A DNA stretch of 64,000 nt from Kineococcus rhizosphaerae (GTDB taxonomy: Bacteria; Actinomycetota; Actinomycetes; Actinomycetales; Kineococcaceae). Positions 60,949-64,000 of the stretch are shown here, piece after piece; position 1 is the first letter of the stretch, and every line of letters starts with the position of its first letter. The notes under the pieces were generated by a model. That model was not told the DNA's origin. It was given only the letters and a program-made list of their open reading frames with translations, and searched no databases. The DNA is taken from the NCBI RefSeq assembly GCF_003002055.1, contig NZ_PVZF01000001.1, positions 310,001 through 374,000 of the forward strand. The letters are read 5' to 3'. The position numbers and the translations under genes were made by a program.

Positions 60949-62043
60949 GTGGACCTGGACCTCGACGTCCCGGTGTGGGCCTGGGTGGGGCTCGGCGCAG
61001 TCATCGTCGTCATGCTGGCGATCGACCTGCTGGCCCACCGCGGCGCGCACGTCATCAAGTTCAAGGAAGCCGCGATCTGGAGCGCCGTCTGGGTCGCCAT
61101 CGCCCTGGTCTTCGGGGGCATCGTCTTCTGGGCCTACGGCGCCGAGGCCGGGACCGCCTACACGACGGCCTGGCTGCTGGAGAAGAGCCTGTCCGTCGAC
61201 AACCTCTTCGTCTTCGCGCTGATCTTCGGGTACTTCAAGGTGCCCCGCGAGTACCAGCACCGCGTCCTGTTCTTCGGCGTCTTCGGCGCGCTGATCTTCC
61301 GCGGCATCTTCCTCGGCGTCGGCGTCGCCGTCGTCGAGCGCTTCACCGTCATCCTCTTCGCCTTCGGCGCGGTCCTGCTGTGGTCGGCGTGGAAGATGCT
61401 CAAGGACGACGACGAGGACATGGACCCGAGCACCAACATCGGCGTCCGGATGCTGAAGAAGATCGTCCCGCTCAAGGACGAGTACCACGGCCAGAAGTTC
61501 TTCATCAAGGAAGCGGGCAAGCGCTACGGCACGCCGCTGCTGGCGGTGGTGGCCGCCATCGAGGCCGCCGACCTCATCTTCGCCGTCGACAGCGTCCCGG
61601 CCGTCCTGGCCGTCTCCGACGAGGCCTTCATCGTCTACTCCTCCAACGCCTTCGCCATCCTGGGGCTGCGGTCGCTGTTCTTCCTGCTGTCGGGTCTGCT
61701 CGAGCGCTTCCACCTGCTGTCCAAGGCGCTGGCCTTCATCCTCGCCTTCATCGGCGTGAAGCTGTTCTTCCAGGCCGGCCACGAGGTCATCAGCCCCACG
61801 ATCCCGCACATCCCGACCTGGATCAGCCTCAGCGTCATCGTGGTCTCCCTCACGCTGGCGATCGTGCTGAGCCTGCGCCGGCCGGCGCCGCCGGCCGAGG
61901 TGGAGCCCGGGACCGGGACCGACGCCACCACCGACGTCGGCACCGACACCACCACCGACGTCGGCACCGACACCACCACCGACGTCGGCACCGACACCAC
62001 CACCGACGTCGGCACCGACACCACCACCGACGCCCGGCACTGA
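60949..62043 (+). CDS. TerC/Alx family membrane protein
   Basis: The 364-residue protein has about nine helices. The TerC hallmarks are AWLLEKSLSVDNLFVFALIFGYF (about residues 73-95) and VVAAIEAADLIFAVDSVPAVLAVS, with acidic residues inside the membrane that bind metal ions. Related proteins export Mn2+, helping metalation of secreted proteins, or give tellurite resistance. GTG at 60949 follows CTGGGGAG by six bases. The last 45 residues are a Thr/Asp-rich repeat encoded by four perfect 24-base units. The cytoplasmic tail is therefore probably length-variable. Confidence 0.92.
   Translation: MDLDLDVPVWAWVGLGAVIVVMLAIDLLAHRGAHVIKFKEAAIWSAVWVAIALVFGGIVFWAYGAEAGTAYTTAWLLEKSLSVDNLFVFALIFGYFKVPREYQHRVLFFGVFGALIFRGIFLGVGVAVVERFTVILFAFGAVLLWSAWKMLKDDDEDMDPSTNIGVRMLKKIVPLKDEYHGQKFFIKEAGKRYGTPLLAVVAAIEAADLIFAVDSVPAVLAVSDEAFIVYSSNAFAILGLRSLFFLLSGLLERFHLLSKALAFILAFIGVKLFFQAGHEVISPTIPHIPTWISLSVIVVSLTLAIVLSLRRPAPPAEVEPGTGTDATTDVGTDTTTDVGTDTTTDVGTDTTTDVGTDTTTDARH
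61927..62022 (+). repeat. Four perfect 24-base tandem repeats in terC
   Basis: Units at 61927, 61951, 61975 and 61999 are identical, and a partial fifth follows. Each encodes TTDVGTDT, so unit gain or loss keeps the frame. Confidence 0.95.
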
Positions 62044-62111
62044 CACCGGCCGACCTGCGCGACGCCCGCCTCCGCCGTCCGGGGGTGGGCGTTGCGCCGT
62101 CCGGGTGCGAT

Positions 62112-62143
62112 GCCCCCCCGGGGGCTCAGGTGCCCCCCGGGGC
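62112..62143 (+). terminator. Paired C/G hairpins after terC
   Basis: GCCCCC-CC-GGGGGC (62112-62125) and GCCCC-CC-GGGGC (62132-62143) lie about 70 bases past the terC stop. They may end transcription. Confidence 0.4.
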
Positions 62144-62213
62144 GGCCCGAGGACGGTGTGAGGGCGGGGGAAGCACCCTTCTCGAGCAACGGGACCCGGA
62201 CAGGAGCACCACC

Positions 62214-62390
62214 GTGAAGAAGTTCACCTGCGGCGACGTCGTGGCCGGCTGCTCACGCACCTTCGAAGCACCCGACAGCGACGCCATCCTGGCCCAGGTC
62301 AGCGGCCACGCCCGCTTCGACCACGGCCTGGTCGACGTCCCGGCCGAGCTCGTCGGGCAGGTGCTGCTGGCCATCCGCGAGGCGGCCTGA
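62214..62390 (+). CDS. DUF1059 family small protein
   Basis: This 58-residue protein matches the DUF1059 pattern. It has KKFTCGDVVAGCSRTFEAP with two cysteines six residues apart, and HARFDHGL with a His pair, which suggests a small metal site. No function is known. GTG at 62214 follows AGGAG at good spacing. It stands alone, with 54 bases to the next gene. Confidence 0.82.
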   Translation: MKKFTCGDVVAGCSRTFEAPDSDAILAQVSGHARFDHGLVDVPAELVGQVLLAIREAA

Positions 62391-62444
62391 CCCCCGGCGC
62401 ACCCCGTCCCGACCCGCCGTGGCCGCCCGTGGTCCACTGACCGC

Positions 62445-62759
62445 GTGGACTCCCCGCTGCTGGTCGCCGCCACCGCGAGCTACGCCGCGAACTGCACCCT
62501 GGGGGCGGCGGTCGCCCTGCACCTGGTGGACAGCTCGGGCTGGCGCTGGGTGCACCACGCCGTCTACGTCGCCACGGGGTCGCTGACCGCCCTGGCCGGG
62601 GTGGACCTGCTGCGCCGCCGGCCCGCGGCGTTCCGGCGGCTGCTGCCCGTGGCCGCCCCGCTGCTGGCCATCCCCGCGCTGCCGGCCCGCTCGCGCTGGC
62701 ACCCGGTGCTGGCGGCCACCGCGGCGCCCGCCTACGTCCTGGCCCTGCGGGCGGCGTGA
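62445..62759 (+). CDS. Small hydrophobic membrane protein, unidentified
   Basis: The 104-residue protein has two to three hydrophobic segments: [46 protein letters not shown] and [18 protein letters not shown] short basic loop (RRRPAAFRR) suggests a cytoplasmic turn. I do not recognise a family. Its TGA overlaps the nitroreductase start, so the two are co-translated and may act together. The GTG start has neither a clear ribosome-binding site nor a -10 at leaderless spacing. Confidence 0.65.
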   Translation: MDSPLLVAATASYAANCTLGAAVALHLVDSSGWRWVHHAVYVATGSLTALAGVDLLRRRPAAFRRLLPVAAPLLAIPALPARSRWHPVLAATAAPAYVLALRAA

Positions 62760-63553
62760 TGGAACTGCGCGACGCGATCGCCGCCCGGCGCACCACCAAC
62801 GGCGCGTTCCTGCCCGACCCGGTCAGCCCCGAGCACCAGCGCACCCTGGTCGAGGTCGCCGGCCGCGCCCCCTCGCAGCTGAACAGCCAGCCGTGGCGCT
62901 TCGTCCTGGTCGAGTCGCGCGAGACCATCGAGCAGGTCGCCCGGATCAGCGGCGCGTCGATGACGACGGCCATGGGCAACGGCACGTTCTTCGAGCGCTA
63001 CAAGCGCTACTTCCGGTTCTCGGCCGAGGAGATGGCCCGCACCGGGACCGGGATGCTGTTCGACAAGCTGCCCGCCCCGCTGCGTCCCTTCAGCCGCAGC
63101 GTGTTCACCCGTCGCGGGCAGTTCGCGATGAACCTGCTGCGCGTGCCCCGCACGCTGGGCCGGCAGAACCGCGAACTGGTCGCGGGGTCGCCCTTGCTGA
63201 TGGGCGTCATGCTCGACCGGGCCGAGTACCGTCCCGGGCAGTTGTCGTCGTTCTACTCCCTGTTCTCCATGGGGGCGGCGATGGAGAACGTGTGGCTGAC
63301 GACGACCGAGCTGGGCCTGGGCATCCAGTTCATCAGCTTCCCCATGGAGGTCCCCGGCGCCTGGGAGCAGATCGTGCGGCTGCTCGCCGTCCCCGACGAC
63401 CTGGAGCTGATGGCGGTCTACCGCATCGGGTACGTGCCGCCCACCGCGCGCCGGCCGGTCATCGACTGGACGAGTTCGCAACGGCGCGCGATCTCCGACT
63501 ACGTCTTCCGGGAGACCTGCCGCACCCCCCAGGAGGGCTGGGACGGTCGCTGA
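62756..63553 (+). CDS. Nitroreductase family protein
   Basis: The 265-residue flavoprotein has [25 protein letters not shown] at its start, the FMN-binding [16 protein letters not shown] (about residues 38-53) and a late [26 protein letters not shown]. It probably reduces nitro or quinone compounds with NAD(P)H. A substrate lid between about residues 75 and 130 is longer than in small members. The start is GTG at 62756 or ATG at 62759; either overlaps the preceding stop. Confidence 0.87.
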   Translation: MMELRDAIAARRTTNGAFLPDPVSPEHQRTLVEVAGRAPSQLNSQPWRFVLVESRETIEQVARISGASMTTAMGNGTFFERYKRYFRFSAEEMARTGTGMLFDKLPAPLRPFSRSVFTRRGQFAMNLLRVPRTLGRQNRELVAGSPLLMGVMLDRAEYRPGQLSSFYSLFSMGAAMENVWLTTTELGLGIQFISFPMEVPGAWEQIVRLLAVPDDLELMAVYRIGYVPPTARRPVIDWTSSQRRAISDYVFRETCRTPQEGWDGR

Positions 63554-63563
63554 GCCCGGTCCC

Positions 63564-63569
63564 TACGAT
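63564..63569 (+). promoter_or_regulatory. -10 element for the leaderless nucleoside hydrolase gene
   Basis: TACGAT lies six bases before the GTG at 63576. Confidence 0.5.
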
Positions 63570-63575
63570 GGTGGC

Positions 63576-64000
63576 GTGACCGACTCCCCGATCGACCCGG
63601 CCCCGTTCTTCCTCGACTGCGACACCGGCATCGACGACGCCATGGCCATCGGCTGGCTCGTCGCCTCCCCGGGGGTCGACCTGGTCGGCGTCTCGACCGT
63701 CAGCGGGAACCTCGACGCCGCCGGCGGGGCCCGCAACACCCTGGACCTGCTGGCCCTGCTGGGCCGGCCCGACGTCCCCGTCAGCGTCGGCGCGCACGAC
63801 TTCCTCGACCACCCGTACTCCGGGGGCGCCCCCGAGGTCCACGGCGTCAACGGCATCGGCGAGGTGCGGCTGCCGCGCGCGGCGGCCGAGCCGACGGGCC
63901 TGTCCGGTGCGCAGGCCATCGTCGAGGCGGCCCACGCGCACACCGGGCGGCTGCGGCTGCTGGCCATCGGGCCGTTCACGAACGTCGCCCTGGCCCTCGA
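63576..64000 (+). CDS. Nucleoside hydrolase (IunH family), 3' end outside window
   Basis: The visible 141 residues show the calcium-binding motif FFLDCDTGIDDAMAIGWL near residue 12, a variant of DTDxGxDDA. VGVSTVSGNLDAAGGARNTLDLLALLG follows, then LLAIGPFTNVALAL, all typical of inosine/uridine-preferring nucleoside hydrolases that split nucleosides into base and ribose. The gene runs past the window edge, so the substrate loops and the C-terminal helix cannot be judged. Confidence 0.9.
   Translation, partial: MTDSPIDPAPFFLDCDTGIDDAMAIGWLVASPGVDLVGVSTVSGNLDAAGGARNTLDLLALLGRPDVPVSVGAHDFLDHPYSGGAPEVHGVNGIGEVRLPRAAAEPTGLSGAQAIVEAAHAHTGRLRLLAIGPFTNVALAL

Noticed and set aside
61927-62022. CRISPR-like array
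   Set aside because: The repeats are directly contiguous, have no spacers and are translated in frame within terC.

Overview
This window is a densely packed stretch of actinobacterial chromosome. Base composition is very GC-rich, GTG starts are common, and many neighbouring genes share 1-4 bases (GTGA, ATGA, TGATG). Lineage markers are clear: the mycothiol ligase MshC, a complete Pup-proteasome locus (mpa/arc, dop, pup, prcB, prcA, pafA, pafB, pafC), RbpA, and the DUF3090 / MSMEG_4193-type phosphatase / SCO1664-family trio. A Kineococcus-like member of the Kineosporiaceae would fit, but the genus is an inference from gene content. I see no rRNA, tRNA, insertion sequence, prophage, CRISPR array or recognisable defence island. 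The window is core genome with a few accessory genes.

Layout. 1-6.9 kb: tail of an acidic protein, uppP, corA, the conserved phosphatase / DUF3090 / SCO1664 / mshC run, and an M19 dipeptidase. 6.9-10.3 kb: three tandem AIM24-family genes and two DUF805 membrane genes on the minus strand, with strong hairpins between the units. 10.4-15.4 kb: PAC2 protein, HAD phosphatase, RecB-like nuclease, site-2 protease and TrmI tRNA methyltransferase. 15.4-24.8 kb: ThuA/oxidoreductase pair, sulfurtransferase, M20 peptidase, BASS-type transporter, YihY protein, and a translationally coupled kynurenine operon (kynureninase, tryptophan dioxygenase, formamidase-like hydrolase).

25-44.6 kb: the Pup-proteasome neighbourhood. 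It starts with the ATPase Mpa. An acyltransferase, a NUDIX hydrolase and a MacAB-like exporter follow, then dop-pup-prcB-prcA-pafA, two FKBP isomerases, a DUF3866 protein, pafB-pafC, a small zinc-ribbon protein, tatA-tatC and a lipid kinase. 44.6-64 kb: a HelY-like helicase, aldo/keto reductase, dienelactone hydrolase, 5'-3' exonuclease, lipoprotein, amidohydrolase, lnt-fxsA, rbpA, gdpD-MFS, an M15 peptidase with coiled coil, a PucR-type regulator, TerC, a DUF1059 protein, a nitroreductase and the start of a nucleoside hydrolase.

The most distinctive regulatory theme is leaderless expression. At about twenty genes a TANNNT hexamer lies 6 or 7 bases before the start codon (9-10 in three more). 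In two places such a promoter appears to start a tiny open frame (17 codons before the site-2 protease, 8 codons before dop) whose stop overlaps the next start, which suggests leader-peptide coupling. A GGAAC-N18-GTT element precedes rbpA, as expected for SigR/SigH-type control. The only long gene-free stretch (52729-53135) holds a near-consensus promoter and a perfect 14-bp hairpin.
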